Assembly: GCA_016714225.1 (NCBI GenBank)
Contig: JADJNS010000006.1
Coordinates: forward strand, 372,001-436,000
DNA: 64,000 bases
Direction of reading: 5' to 3'
From: Archangiaceae bacterium
Lineage (GTDB): Bacteria; Myxococcota; Myxococcia; Myxococcales; Myxococcaceae
Within the stretch, counting starts at the first letter, position 1. Each line of letters starts with the position of its first letter. The translations under genes were made by a program, and so were the position numbers. The notes below the pieces were generated by a model, which saw nothing but the letters and a program-made list of their open reading frames with translations, was not told the origin of the DNA and searched no databases. Below are positions 7,698-15,559 of this stretch, piece after piece.

Positions 7698-8783
7698 TCA
7701 AGGCACCAGCACGGCGCGCTCCTTCAGCTCGCCGTGGTGCGTGGCCTCGAGCACGCGCGGGGCGTCGTCGAGGCGCTCCTTCTTCACCTGTCCTCTGATC
7801 TGCACCTGGCCCGAGGCCACGTAGGCGAGCGCCTCGGGGTACAGCGAAGGGGAACAGCCCCAGTTGCCGTACGCGGTGGCGTCGAGCGCCATCAGGCTCG
7901 AGAGCTTCACGGTGGTGGGCTCGGGTGTGAAGCCGACCACCGAGAGCGAGCCGCCGGGTGTGAGCAGGCTGAACGCGAGCTCCTGGCCCGCCTTCGCGCC
8001 GCTCGTCTCGAAGATCCGCCAGCCGTGCGGCTCGAGCCCCGCCTCCCTGGCCAGGGCTTGAAGCTCGGTCTTCACGGCGCGCACACCCGCGGCGGGGTCG
8101 AGGCAGGCCCGCGCGCCGAGGGCGATGGCGCGCGCGCGCCGCGCGGGGTCGGGGTCGACGGCGGCCACCGTCGCGCCCACCGCCCGGGCGAGCTGCACCG
8201 CGTAGCTGCCGACACCGCCGGCCCCGACGACCACCGCGAGCTCGCCCGCCTTCAGGCCGCACCGGCGAATGGCCTGCAGGGGCGTCGACACCGCGTCGGC
8301 CACGACCGAGAGCTCCCAGAGCTCGAGGCCCGCGCGGCCGACCGGCGCGTCGGCCGCCGGCGTCTCGCCTGGAGCGTCGACGGCGCACAGCGTGGATGCT
8401 GGGACCTCGACGTGCGTGGCGAAGCCGCCGTCTTCGTCGTTGCCGGGCATGAGCGAGGCCCGGCACGACGTGGGGCGCCCGGCGAAGCAGAAGCCGCAGC
8501 GGCCGCAGGGCGCCACCGCCGGCACGATCACGCGGCGCTTGAGCCAGTGTGCTTCGCCTTGCGCGGCGTCGACGACCACGCCCGACACCTCGTGGCCGAG
8601 CACGATCGGCAGGGCTTTCTTCGTCGAGACGCCGCCGTACAGGAAGCCGATGTCGGTGTGGCACACGCCGCAGCCGGCCACCTCGACGAGGACACGGTGC
8701 GGCCCGAGCAGCCCGGCGTCGCGCTCGAAGCGCTCCAGCTTGGAAGGAGCGGTCATCCTCCAGCCGCGGATCCGGGTGGTCAT
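7698..8783 (-). CDS. had: 6-hydroxycyclohex-1-ene-1-carbonyl-CoA dehydrogenase
   Basis: This 361-residue zinc-dependent medium-chain dehydrogenase oxidises 6-hydroxycyclohex-1-enoyl-CoA with NAD+. Catalytic zinc site: GCGVCHTDIGF and GHEVSGVV; structural zinc cysteines: CGRCGFCFAGRPTSC; Rossmann motif: VVGAGGVGSYAVQLA. The ATG at 8783 gives the WRM segment found near the start of Had proteins; a later ATG at 8756 would remove it. There is no clear Shine-Dalgarno before 8783, and the start lies 43.5 bp from the centre of the FNR-type palindrome at 8820-8833. It is the first gene of the benzoyl-CoA operon. Confidence 0.93.
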   Translation of the reverse strand: MTTRIRGWRMTAPSKLERFERDAGLLGPHRVLVEVAGCGVCHTDIGFLYGGVSTKKALPIVLGHEVSGVVVDAAQGEAHWLKRRVIVPAVAPCGRCGFCFAGRPTSCRASLMPGNDEDGGFATHVEVPASTLCAVDAPGETPAADAPVGRAGLELWELSVVADAVSTPLQAIRRCGLKAGELAVVVGAGGVGSYAVQLARAVGATVAAVDPDPARRARAIALGARACLDPAAGVRAVKTELQALAREAGLEPHGWRIFETSGAKAGQELAFSLLTPGGSLSVVGFTPEPTTVKLSSLMALDATAYGNWGCSPSLYPEALAYVASGQVQIRGQVKKERLDDAPRVLEATHHGELKERAVLVP

Positions 8784-8819
8784 GGAAAGCGAAGGTGCGC
8801 TCGATGGCCTCTCGCCACC

Positions 8820-8833
8820 TTGACGCAGATCAA
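8820..8833. promoter_or_regulatory. FNR/DNR-type operator between had and DUF2478 gene
   Basis: TTGACGCAGATCAA is a near-perfect match to the FNR/CRP-family anaerobic box TTGAT-N4-ATCAA. Its centre (8826.5) lies 43.5 bp from the had ATG and 41.5 bp from the divergent ATG at 8868, so one dimer could serve both directions. In a class II arrangement transcription would begin at or within a few bases of both start codons. Confidence 0.8.
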
Positions 8834-8867
8834 GCTCTGAGGCCGGGTGCGGCGCGAAGCTGGCTCC

Positions 8868-9422
8868 ATGTCGCGCTGGGCGGTGATCACGTTCGGCCGC
8901 AATGTCGATCGCGCCGGCGCCGCGCTCGCGGTGGTGCATCAGCTGCGCGGGCACGGCGTCGCGATCGCCGGCTTCCTGCAGGTGAAGCAGCCCGGGGCGG
9001 TTCCCGAGACGGTTGAGCTCGTGCGCCTCGCCGCAGAGGGGCGCGCGCCGCTGGGCGTACGCAGCGAGGGGCGGCAGCGCGGCGCCTCGTGTTCGTTCGC
9101 CTTCGACTCCGAGGTGTTCGCAGTCGCCCGGAGCTGGCTCGAGACCGACGCGCCGTCCGCCGACGTCTTGTTCCTCCACGAGCTCAGCAAGCTCGAGCTC
9201 GAGGGGCAGGGGCACGCCCCGGCGCTCTCGTGGGCGCTCGGGCTGCCCGGCGATCGGCTCGTCGTCTTCTGTGTGCGGGCGGAGGGGCTCGGCCAGCTCG
9301 TCGAGCGCTTCGCGCTCGCCGGTGAGCCGGTGGCGTACCTCGAGCATCACGCCCCCGGCGCAGACCCCGCCCGCTTTGCAGCCGAGGTCGCTGCCGCGGC
9401 CGGTGTGTGCGGGCACGAGTAG
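8868..9422 (+). CDS. DUF2478-family protein
   Basis: This 184-residue cytoplasmic protein resembles PF10649 (DUF2478), a small nucleotide-binding-like family of unknown function often seen near molybdenum or nitrogen-metabolism genes. The diagnostic stretch is ADVLFLHELSKLELEGQGH, with a conserved-looking C-terminal VVFCVRAEGLGQL strand. The ATG at 8868 has no Shine-Dalgarno and lies 41.5 bp from the FNR-type box; the upstream in-frame GTG at 8847 would overlap the expected core promoter. It ends 2 nt before the convergent cytochrome gene. Confidence 0.65.
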   Translation: MSRWAVITFGRNVDRAGAALAVVHQLRGHGVAIAGFLQVKQPGAVPETVELVRLAAEGRAPLGVRSEGRQRGASCSFAFDSEVFAVARSWLETDAPSADVLFLHELSKLELEGQGHAPALSWALGLPGDRLVVFCVRAEGLGQLVERFALAGEPVAYLEHHAPGADPARFAAEVAAAAGVCGHE

Positions 9423-9424
9423 GG

Positions 9425-9820
9425 TCAGGGCGAAGGCGCCCGCTCGGGGCGGAACTTCGCGTGACAGGCCGGGCACCCGGTGATCACCACGCCCAGCTGC
9501 TTCGCGGTGGCGGGCACGTCCTTCTTGGCGGCGGCCTTCACCAGCTTCTCGAGCTCGTGGTGGAAGGCCTCGTCCTGCTTCTTGAAGGTGGCCACGGTCG
9601 TGCCGGCCTTCGGCTTCCACGCGCCCGAGTCGAGCGCCCGCGCCGTCTCTGCCTTCGCCTCGTGCACCTTGTGGAACGCGGCGGGCACGGCGTCGACGTT
9701 GCCGGTCTCGATGCCGACGAGCGTGACGACGACCGCCTCGTGCAGCAGGGCCATCTCGGCGACCACCGGGTTCTGGGGTTCGGCGCCGGCGAGGACAGCG
9801 AGCAGAGCAGTGGGGAGCAT
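9425..9820 (-). CDS. Periplasmic monohaem cytochrome c (class II / c556-like)
   Basis: This 131-residue protein has a short hydrophobic signal sequence (MLPTALLAVLAGA) followed by a helical domain and a C-terminal CPACH haem site, the layout of class II cytochromes (c' and c556). Haem attachment near the C terminus and a His/Lys-rich helical body fit that family. The ATG at 9820 has no obvious Shine-Dalgarno. Partners and potential are unknown; a small electron carrier or NO-binding c' are possible roles. Confidence 0.7.
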   Translation of the reverse strand: MLPTALLAVLAGAEPQNPVVAEMALLHEAVVVTLVGIETGNVDAVPAAFHKVHEAKAETARALDSGAWKPKAGTTVATFKKQDEAFHHELEKLVKAAAKKDVPATAKQLGVVITGCPACHAKFRPERAPSP

Positions 9821-9892
9821 GGCGGAGGCTAACGCACGACCCGCCAGCCGCCAGCCGTCGCAACTGGCATTCAGCGTGCAACCCCTGCGCGT

Positions 9893-10330
9893 ATGAACCC
9901 GAAGACACGTCTTTCCGCGCAGGAACTGCGCGAGCGGCGGCAGACTCTGCGCGACACGCTGCCGCCGCTGCTTCCGCTCGCCGAGAAGGTGGCGCGGGTT
10001 CACGGCGACCACGAGCTGCATCTCGAGGAGGTCAGCAAGCGGCTCGCCGATCTCTCCATCCGGCTGATCGACCATCTCGACCGCGAGGACTGCGTCTGGC
10101 CGGCCGCCGGCGAGGGGCCGGGCCCCACGTCTACGGCCGACGCCGTCATCCTCGAGGCTGATCATGTCGAGCTGCGGGGGCTGCTCCATGAGCTCCGCGC
10201 CGCGGCGGGCGGTTATGTCGTGCCCGACTGGGCGTGCAGCAGCTACCAGCGGCTCTTGCGCGGCCTCGACCATCTCCACGCCGAGGTCTCGCTCCAGATG
10301 CAGCTCGAGAACGTCGCGCTGTCGACATGA
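9893..10330 (+). CDS. Haemerythrin-like (RIC/ScdA C-terminal type) protein
   Basis: This 145-residue protein matches the di-iron haemerythrin-like domain of the RIC/ScdA/YtfE iron-sulfur repair family: LPPLLPLAEKVARVHGDHELHLEEV, LIDHLDRED and EADHVELRGLLHELR give the spaced His/Glu ligands. The N-terminal ScdA_N domain with its cysteine pair is absent, so it is a stand-alone version. Such proteins are typically induced by NO and repair damaged FeS clusters. Its stop overlaps the next ATG (ATGA), the first link in a four-gene run to 12270. Confidence 0.75.
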   Translation: MNPKTRLSAQELRERRQTLRDTLPPLLPLAEKVARVHGDHELHLEEVSKRLADLSIRLIDHLDREDCVWPAAGEGPGPTSTADAVILEADHVELRGLLHELRAAAGGYVVPDWACSSYQRLLRGLDHLHAEVSLQMQLENVALST

Positions 10331-10635
10331 CCGAGCCGCGCGACCCCGAGCTGCTGGCCGCGCTCGAGCAGGTGATCGACCCCGAGCTCGGGCTCGACGT
10401 CGTCGCGCTCGGGCTCGTCTACCGCGCCGAGCGCATCGGGCCTCACGCGCGCGTGGTGATGACGATGACTTCGCCGGCGTGCCCGCTGCACGAGTCGATC
10501 ATCGAAGACGCCCGCGCCTCGCTCGCCGCCGTGCCGGGCATCGAGCGCGTCGACGTCGAGCTGGTCTTCGAGCCGCCGTGGGCGCCCGAGCGCATGAGCG
10601 CCGAGGCGAAGCAGCGCCTCGGGTGGAGCGCGTGA
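10327..10635 (+). CDS. MIP18/DUF59-family FeS assembly-type protein
   Basis: This 102-residue protein has the core of the MIP18 (PF01883, DUF59) family: LEQVIDPELGLDVVALGLVY, MTMTSPACPLHESI and a C-terminal region ending FEPPWAPERMS. Relatives are SufT, PaaD and the N-terminal domain of Mrp/ApbC, acting in FeS cluster delivery; the cysteine in SPACPL is the conserved one. Its overlap with the RIC-like gene upstream suggests joint repair of FeS proteins under NO or redox stress. Confidence 0.8.
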   Translation: MTEPRDPELLAALEQVIDPELGLDVVALGLVYRAERIGPHARVVMTMTSPACPLHESIIEDARASLAAVPGIERVDVELVFEPPWAPERMSAEAKQRLGWSA

Positions 10636-10639
10636 CGCG

Positions 10640-11149
10640 ATGCTGTGGGTCTACGAGCTGTCGGTGTGGCTGCACGTGCTGGCGGCGTGCGCCTGGGTCG
10701 GGGGCATGGTGTTCCTCGTGGTGGTGCTCGTCCCGCTGCTGAAGCGCGGCGACCCTGCAGCTGCGGCCGCGCTCATCGAGTCGTCAGGGCGGCGCTTCCG
10801 CGCGCTCGGCTGGGCGTGCCTCGGCACGCTGCTCGCGACGGGGACGCTCAACATGCACTTCCGCGGCATCCACTTCGGTGACTTCTTCGACGGCAGCTTC
10901 GTTCAGAACCCGATCGCCCGGCCGCTGGCCCTCAAGCTGCTGCTGTTCGCCGCCGTGCTCGGCCTGAGCGCGGTGCACGACTTCGTCGTCGGGCCGCGCG
11001 CGACGGCGGCGTGGCGGCAGGCCCCCTCGTCGCCCGAGGCGCACAGAGGCCGGCGCCAGGCGAGCCTCTTCGGGCGCGTCAACGGGCTGCTCGCGCTGCT
11101 CATCGTGCTCCTCGCCGTCTTCGTGGCGAGGGGAGGGTACCCGTCGTGA
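10640..11149 (+). CDS. CopD-like / DUF4149-type integral membrane protein
   Basis: This 169-residue protein has four predicted membrane helices. The first carries ELSVWLHVLAACAWVGGMVF, the His-containing first helix of CopD and related haem/copper-linked membrane proteins; further histidines occur in LNMHFRGIHFGD and AVHDFV. It starts 4 nt after the MIP18-like gene and its stop overlaps the next GTG. A small membrane haem or copper protein linked to NO/O2 respiration is plausible. Confidence 0.6.
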   Translation: MLWVYELSVWLHVLAACAWVGGMVFLVVVLVPLLKRGDPAAAAALIESSGRRFRALGWACLGTLLATGTLNMHFRGIHFGDFFDGSFVQNPIARPLALKLLLFAAVLGLSAVHDFVVGPRATAAWRQAPSSPEAHRGRRQASLFGRVNGLLALLIVLLAVFVARGGYPS

Positions 11150-12270
11150 TCCCGCCGCGGGCCCGGCTGCCGCTGCTCGGCCTGGGAGCGGTGGGGCTGT
11201 GGTGGGGCATCTGGCTCGGGCTGTCGCGCATGGGCGCGGTGCCGGCGTCCGCCCCGCGCGCGGTCGCCGATCACGGCCCGCTGATGGTGAGCGGCTTTCT
11301 CGGCACCGTCATCGCGCTCGAGCGCGCGGTCGCCTCGGGCCGCGCCTGGGCGTACCTGGGGCCCCTGGCGTGCGCAGCGTCGATCGTGCTCGAGCTGTCG
11401 GGCAACAGCGCGGCGAGCGCATGGGCGCAGCTGGGCGGCAGCGCGGTGGTGGTGGCGGTGCTCATCGGCGTGCTCGCCCGCGAGGCCGCGCTGCATCATG
11501 CCGCGCTCGTCGCGGCCGCCACGTGCTGGCTCGGCGGCAATGCGGTGCTCGCCGCGGGCCGGCCCGTGTTCCAGGCCGTGCCGTTCTGGCTGGCCTTCCT
11601 CGTCGGCACCATCTGCGCCGAGCGGCTCGAGCTGACCCGGCTCCTGCCGCGGACGAAGGGCGTTCGCGCGGCGTTCGTCGTCGCGGGTGCCGCGCTCGCG
11701 GTGGGCGCGGCGGGATCACTCGCCGATCGGGACGCAGGCCTGCGGCTGCTGGGCGCAGGCCAGCTCGCGTTCGCGGCGTGGCTGTGGCGGTACGATCTCG
11801 CGCTCCGCACCGTGCGTGAGGCCGGGCAGACGCGCTTCATCGCCGTGTGCCTGCTCTCGGGGTACGTGTGGCTGGGAATCGGCGGCGCGCTCGCGCTCGT
11901 CTTCGGCCACCCGGTGGCGGGGCCGGCGTACGACGCGCTGCTGCACGCGACGCTGGTGGGGTTCGTCTTCTCGATGATCTTCGGCCACGCGCTGGTCATC
12001 GTGCCCGCGCTGCTCGGCGTCCGCGTCGGCTTCAGCCGGCGCTTCTACGTTCACCTGGCCCTGCTGCACGTCTCGCTCGCGCTGCGGCTCGCGGGTGACC
12101 TCGGCAGCGCGGGCCCGCTGCGGGCCGCGGGTGGGTGGCTCAACGCGCTGGCGATCGCCGTGTTCATGCTGTCGACGGCCGCCGCAGTCAGGCGCGCCGC
12201 GCCCGGAGCTCGCCCAGCATCGCCGCCCGCACCTCGGAGGGAACGTACTGCCGCAGCGCGGGCAGGATGA
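11146..12270 (+). CDS. Polytopic membrane protein, possibly NnrS-like
   Basis: This 374-residue protein is almost entirely hydrophobic helices (about 11-12). Histidines occur in ADHGPLMVSGFLGTVIALERA, LFGHP-like and SMIFGHALVIVP motifs, reminiscent of the NnrS family that is induced by NO and lowers NO stress; a canonical NnrS is encoded separately at 35777-36922. The GTG at 11146 overlaps the CopD-like stop and has GGGAGG upstream. The 3' end overlaps the convergent haemerythrin gene by 83 bp, so the last approximately 25 residues (Pro/Arg/Ala-rich) are suspect and a frameshift near the end is possible. Confidence 0.5.
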   Translation: MIPPRARLPLLGLGAVGLWWGIWLGLSRMGAVPASAPRAVADHGPLMVSGFLGTVIALERAVASGRAWAYLGPLACAASIVLELSGNSAASAWAQLGGSAVVVAVLIGVLAREAALHHAALVAAATCWLGGNAVLAAGRPVFQAVPFWLAFLVGTICAERLELTRLLPRTKGVRAAFVVAGAALAVGAAGSLADRDAGLRLLGAGQLAFAAWLWRYDLALRTVREAGQTRFIAVCLLSGYVWLGIGGALALVFGHPVAGPAYDALLHATLVGFVFSMIFGHALVIVPALLGVRVGFSRRFYVHLALLHVSLALRLAGDLGSAGPLRAAGGWLNALAIAVFMLSTAAAVRRAAPGARPASPPAPRRERTAAARAG

Positions 12271-12706
12271 TCGCCTCTTCGGCGCGCAGGTGCTCCTCGA
12301 AGGCGGCGCTCAGTGACGTCGCCGCGTCGAGCAGCGCGGTGCGCGCGCCGGTGTCGAGCGGCGCGCCGCGTACGTCCTCCAGCCTCGTGAACAGGCGCTC
12401 CAGCGCAGAGACGTGTGCCTCATGCTCGGCGTGCATCGTGGCGAGCGCCTCGTCGAGGAGGCGGGCGCGCCCCTTCAGCCGGGGGAGCACGCTCTCCTCC
12501 TCGTCGCGGACGTGCTGCGGCAGCGCGAGCCTGAAGTAGCGCGTGACGCGCTCGACACCGTACACCGTCTCCGCGACCGGCAGGTCGGGGCGGCTGCCGA
12601 GCGTGACTGCGAGCGCGGTGAACCGGCGGATCCGCTCGTGGCAGTCGAGCAGGGCGTCGGTGACGTCGGAGTGAGTCTTGGGGGCCTGGCCGATCGAGAC
12701 GAGCAT
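12188..12706 (-). CDS. Haemerythrin HHE-domain protein
   Basis: This 172-residue helical protein has paired metal-binding motifs: LLDCHERIRRF, LPQHVRDEEESVLP, MHAEHEAHVSALE and FEEHLRAEEAIILP, the arrangement of bacterial haemerythrin-like proteins that bind O2, NO or iron at a di-iron site. The ATG at 12706 lies 43.5 bp from the FNR-type palindrome at 12743-12756, exactly the had geometry, and has no clear Shine-Dalgarno. It overlaps convergently with the membrane protein gene ending at 12270. Confidence 0.75.
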   Translation of the reverse strand: MLVSIGQAPKTHSDVTDALLDCHERIRRFTALAVTLGSRPDLPVAETVYGVERVTRYFRLALPQHVRDEEESVLPRLKGRARLLDEALATMHAEHEAHVSALERLFTRLEDVRGAPLDTGARTALLDAATSLSAAFEEHLRAEEAIILPALRQYVPSEVRAAMLGELRARRA

Positions 12707-12742
12707 CGAGGCTCGTTAACGCAGCACCTCCTTGCGGCGTGC

Positions 12743-12756
12743 TTGATCGGGATCAA
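12743..12756. promoter_or_regulatory. FNR/DNR-type operator between haemerythrin and PHP genes
   Basis: TTGATCGGGATCAA is a perfect TTGAT-N4-ATCAA palindrome centred at 12749.5. It lies 43.5 bp from the minus-strand ATG (12706) and 41.5 bp from the plus-strand ATG (12791), the same asymmetric placement as at 8820-8833. The 85-bp start-to-start distance is also identical. Confidence 0.88.
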
Positions 12757-12790
12757 GCCGCGCGCCGGCGGCCCGTGCCAGAGGCCGCGC

Positions 12791-13834
12791 ATGACGACGA
12801 AGCTCACCGCGGCGGTGATCGCGCTGGCCTCCGCGCAGGTGCTCGCCGCCGAGCCGGCCTGGTACCGCGGCGCGGTGCACGCGCACGCGAACTGGGGAGC
12901 CCCGCAGCTCCCGACCACCTCGCCGGACACGGTGGTCCGCTGGTACCGCGAGCACGGCTACCACTTCGTCGCGATCACCGATCTCAACCACCTCACCGCC
13001 GTCGAGGGGCTGAAGGGGCTGTTCGACGCGCCGGGCCGCTTCCTCGTCGTTCCGGGCATCGAGCTCAGCCACGAGGGCCTGCCGGGCGGGAAGATCGTCG
13101 ACACCGTCGGGCTGTTCGTGGCGCGGCAACCGCCGGTCCCCGGCGGCGCTGGCGTGGCCGCGGTGCTCGACGCGCAGGCGCGCGCGATTCGCGGCGCCGG
13201 CGGGCTGCCGATCGCGGCGCACCCGAACCTCACCTGGGCGGTGACCGCGGCGGACCTGGCCGGCAGCGACGTGCAGGCCGGGCCCCGCTTCTTCGAGCTG
13301 TGGAACACCGAGCCCGGGATGAACAACGGCGGCGGCGGCGGCCGGCCTTCGACCGAGGCGCTGTGGGACGCCGCGCTCTCGACGGGGCGGGTGGTGTACG
13401 GAACCGCGGTCGACGACGCCCACCACTTCTACGAGTGCGACGCGCGCGAGGCCGACCGGCGGCTGTCGCTTCCCGGCCGCGCGTGGATCATGGTGCGCGC
13501 GTCCGAGCTGTCGGCTCGAGCGCTCGGCGAGGCGCTGCAGCGCGGCGACTTCTACGCGACCACGGGCGTGGTGCTCGAGCGCTACGAGGTGGCGGGCGGC
13601 TCGATTCGCATCACGCTGAGCGACCGGACGCGCGATCTCGGGTGGTCGCGGCCGGGCGCCAACCCTCAGCTCTACCGCACCGAGTTCATCGGCAAGTCGG
13701 GCAGGGTGCTCGCCAGCGACGAGTCGCTGCAGCCCTCGTTCGTGCTGACCGGCGCCGAGCCCTACGTGCGCGCGCGCATCGTGAGCTCCGACGGCCTGGT
13801 CGCGTGGACGCAGCCGGTGTTCGGGAAACGTTGA
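12791..13834 (+). CDS. Secreted PHP-domain (metal-dependent phosphoesterase-like) protein
   Basis: This 347-residue protein has a signal peptide (MTTKLTAAVIALASAQVLAA) and then PHP-type metal motifs: AVHAHANWG, DLNHL, GIELSH, AAHPNL and VDDAHHF. PHP domains are usually cytoplasmic phosphoesterases; this exported version belongs to a class of secreted PHP/CehA-like proteins with unknown substrates. A C-terminal beta-rich region follows. The ATG lies 41.5 bp from the FNR-type box; a possible AGAGG sits 6 nt upstream. The stop overlaps the next FNR-type box, which serves the following gene. Confidence 0.75.
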   Translation: MTTKLTAAVIALASAQVLAAEPAWYRGAVHAHANWGAPQLPTTSPDTVVRWYREHGYHFVAITDLNHLTAVEGLKGLFDAPGRFLVVPGIELSHEGLPGGKIVDTVGLFVARQPPVPGGAGVAAVLDAQARAIRGAGGLPIAAHPNLTWAVTAADLAGSDVQAGPRFFELWNTEPGMNNGGGGGRPSTEALWDAALSTGRVVYGTAVDDAHHFYECDAREADRRLSLPGRAWIMVRASELSARALGEALQRGDFYATTGVVLERYEVAGGSIRITLSDRTRDLGWSRPGANPQLYRTEFIGKSGRVLASDESLQPSFVLTGAEPYVRARIVSSDGLVAWTQPVFGKR

Positions 13835-13844
13835 CCCAGGTCAA
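13831..13844 (+). promoter_or_regulatory. FNR/DNR-type operator upstream of the acyl-CoA dehydrogenase gene
   Basis: TTGACCCAGGTCAA, centred at 13837.5, is a palindrome TTGAC-N4-GTCAA that overlaps the stop codon of the PHP gene. The next ATG is 44.5 bp downstream, the same class of spacing as the divergent sites, and no Shine-Dalgarno is seen. Confidence 0.75.
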
Positions 13845-13881
13845 GTCCACCCCTTCGGGCGACTGCGAGCGTTCCACCGCC

Positions 13882-15543
13882 ATGAGCGCGCTCCCCGCCG
13901 ATCGACCGTCGCACCGCTTCTTCACCCATGACGTCGAGAACGCCCCGCCGCCGCTGGCGCCGTACGACGCTTGGGCCACCGATCTGCCCCTGCGCGAAGC
14001 CATGGCGCGCGAGGGCGCGGGCTGGGCCTCGAGCGAGCTCGCTCCCTGGGGCGCGGTCGCCGGCGGCGAGGCCCAGGAGCTCGCGCGGCTCGCCAACGAC
14101 CACCCGCCGCGGCTGAAGAGCTTCGACGCGTTCGGCCGGCGGCTCGACGAGGTCGAGTTCCACCCGGCGTACCACCGGCTGATGGAGCTCGGCGTCACCA
14201 GCGGCGTCACCTCGATGCCGTGGCTCCGCCCCCACCAGCACGGCGCCCACGTCGCGCGCATGGGGCTCTCGTACCTGCTCGGGCAGGCCGACCAGGGCAC
14301 CGGCTGCCCGCTGACGATGACCTACGCGTGCGTACCCGCGCTGAGGGCAGAGCCCAAGCTCGCGGCCGAGTGGCTGCCGAAGATCCTCTCGCCTAGGTAC
14401 GACGGCCGCTGCGCGCCGCCGGGCGAGAAGCCCGGCCTCACCGTCGGCATGTGCATGACCGAGAAGCAGGGCGGCAGCGACGTGCGCGCGAACACCACGC
14501 GCGCGCACCCGCTGGGCGCCGGCGCCTTCGAGCTCGTGGGCCACAAGTGGTTCGTCAGCGGCGTGATGAGCGACGCGTTCCTCGCGCTGGCGCAGGACGA
14601 GGCGGGGCTGTCGTGCTTCCTGCTCCCACGGTGGACGCCCGAGGGCCGGCGCAACGCGCTGCGGCTCTTGCGGCTCAAGGACAAGCTCGGCGACAAGAGC
14701 AACGCGACCGCCGAGGTCGAGCTGCAAGGCGCGCTCGCTTTCCGCGTCGGCGAGCCGGGCCGCGGCGTCGCGACGATCCTCCAGATGGTGGCGCTGACGC
14801 GGCAGGACTGTGCGATCGGCAGCGCGGCCTTGATGCGGCAGGCGCTGGTGCAGGCGCTCCACCACGCGCGCCACCGCCGCGCGTTCGGCAAGCGCCTCGC
14901 CGAACAGCCGTTGATGCAGAACGTGCTGGCCGACCTCGCGCTCGAGTCCGAGGCGCACCTGGCGCTCGCCGCCCGCATCGCCCGCGCCATCGACGGCGGC
15001 GCGCGCGACGAGCGCGAGGCCGCGTTCGCCCGCATCGTCACCGCGATCGGCAAGTACTGGACGTGCAAACGCGGGCCGGCGTTCGTCGCCGAGGCGATGG
15101 AGTGCCTGGGCGGTGCAGGCTACGTCGAAGAGACCAGCCTGCCGCGCCTGTACCGGCAGGCGCCGGTCAACTCCATCTGGGAGGGCAGCGGCAACATTCA
15201 GTGCCTCGACGTGCTGCGCGCGCTCGCGAAGGAGCCGGCGGCGCTCGACGCCCTGGTGCACGAGCTGTCGCTCGCGAAGGGCGGCCACCCGGCTCTCGAC
15301 CGGGAGCTGGCGCGGCTCCCTGGCGAGCTGACCGGCGCGAGCGGCCTGGAGCCGCGGGCGAGGCGCGTGGTCGAGCGCCTCGCCGTGGCGCTGCAGAGCG
15401 CGCTGCTCGTGCGCGCGGGAAACGCGGCGGTCGCGGACACGTGGTGCGCGTCGCGGCTGGGGGGCGAACACGGCCAGGCCTTCGGGACGCTCGAGGCGGG
15501 GGCCCCGCTGAGCGCGCTGCTCGAGCGCGCACTGCCGACCTGA
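13882..15543 (+). CDS. AidB-type acyl-CoA dehydrogenase
   Basis: This 553-residue flavoprotein is of the AidB branch of acyl-CoA dehydrogenases, longer than standard enzymes (about 380). It has the extended N-terminal domain with FFTHDVENAPPPLAPYDAW, the FAD-binding MTEKQGGSDVRANTT and HKWFVSG segments, and CLGGAGYVEETSLPRLYR followed by NSIWEGSGNIQ. AidB in E. coli is induced by alkylation and anaerobiosis and shows isovaleryl-CoA dehydrogenase activity. The FNR-type box 44.5 bp upstream suggests anaerobic or NO control. Confidence 0.85.
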   Translation: MSALPADRPSHRFFTHDVENAPPPLAPYDAWATDLPLREAMAREGAGWASSELAPWGAVAGGEAQELARLANDHPPRLKSFDAFGRRLDEVEFHPAYHRLMELGVTSGVTSMPWLRPHQHGAHVARMGLSYLLGQADQGTGCPLTMTYACVPALRAEPKLAAEWLPKILSPRYDGRCAPPGEKPGLTVGMCMTEKQGGSDVRANTTRAHPLGAGAFELVGHKWFVSGVMSDAFLALAQDEAGLSCFLLPRWTPEGRRNALRLLRLKDKLGDKSNATAEVELQGALAFRVGEPGRGVATILQMVALTRQDCAIGSAALMRQALVQALHHARHRRAFGKRLAEQPLMQNVLADLALESEAHLALAARIARAIDGGARDEREAAFARIVTAIGKYWTCKRGPAFVAEAMECLGGAGYVEETSLPRLYRQAPVNSIWEGSGNIQCLDVLRALAKEPAALDALVHELSLAKGGHPALDRELARLPGELTGASGLEPRARRVVERLAVALQSALLVRAGNAAVADTWCASRLGGEHGQAFGTLEAGAPLSALLERALPT

Positions 15544-15559
15544 CCGCCGAAGGGACCCT

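Noticed and set aside
12739..15543. Long open frame leading into the acyl-CoA dehydrogenase
   Set aside because: The part before 13882 is an out-of-frame shadow of the PHP gene with atypical Arg/Ala-rich composition. The FNR-type box at 13831 and the AidB-like N terminus fix the start at 13882.
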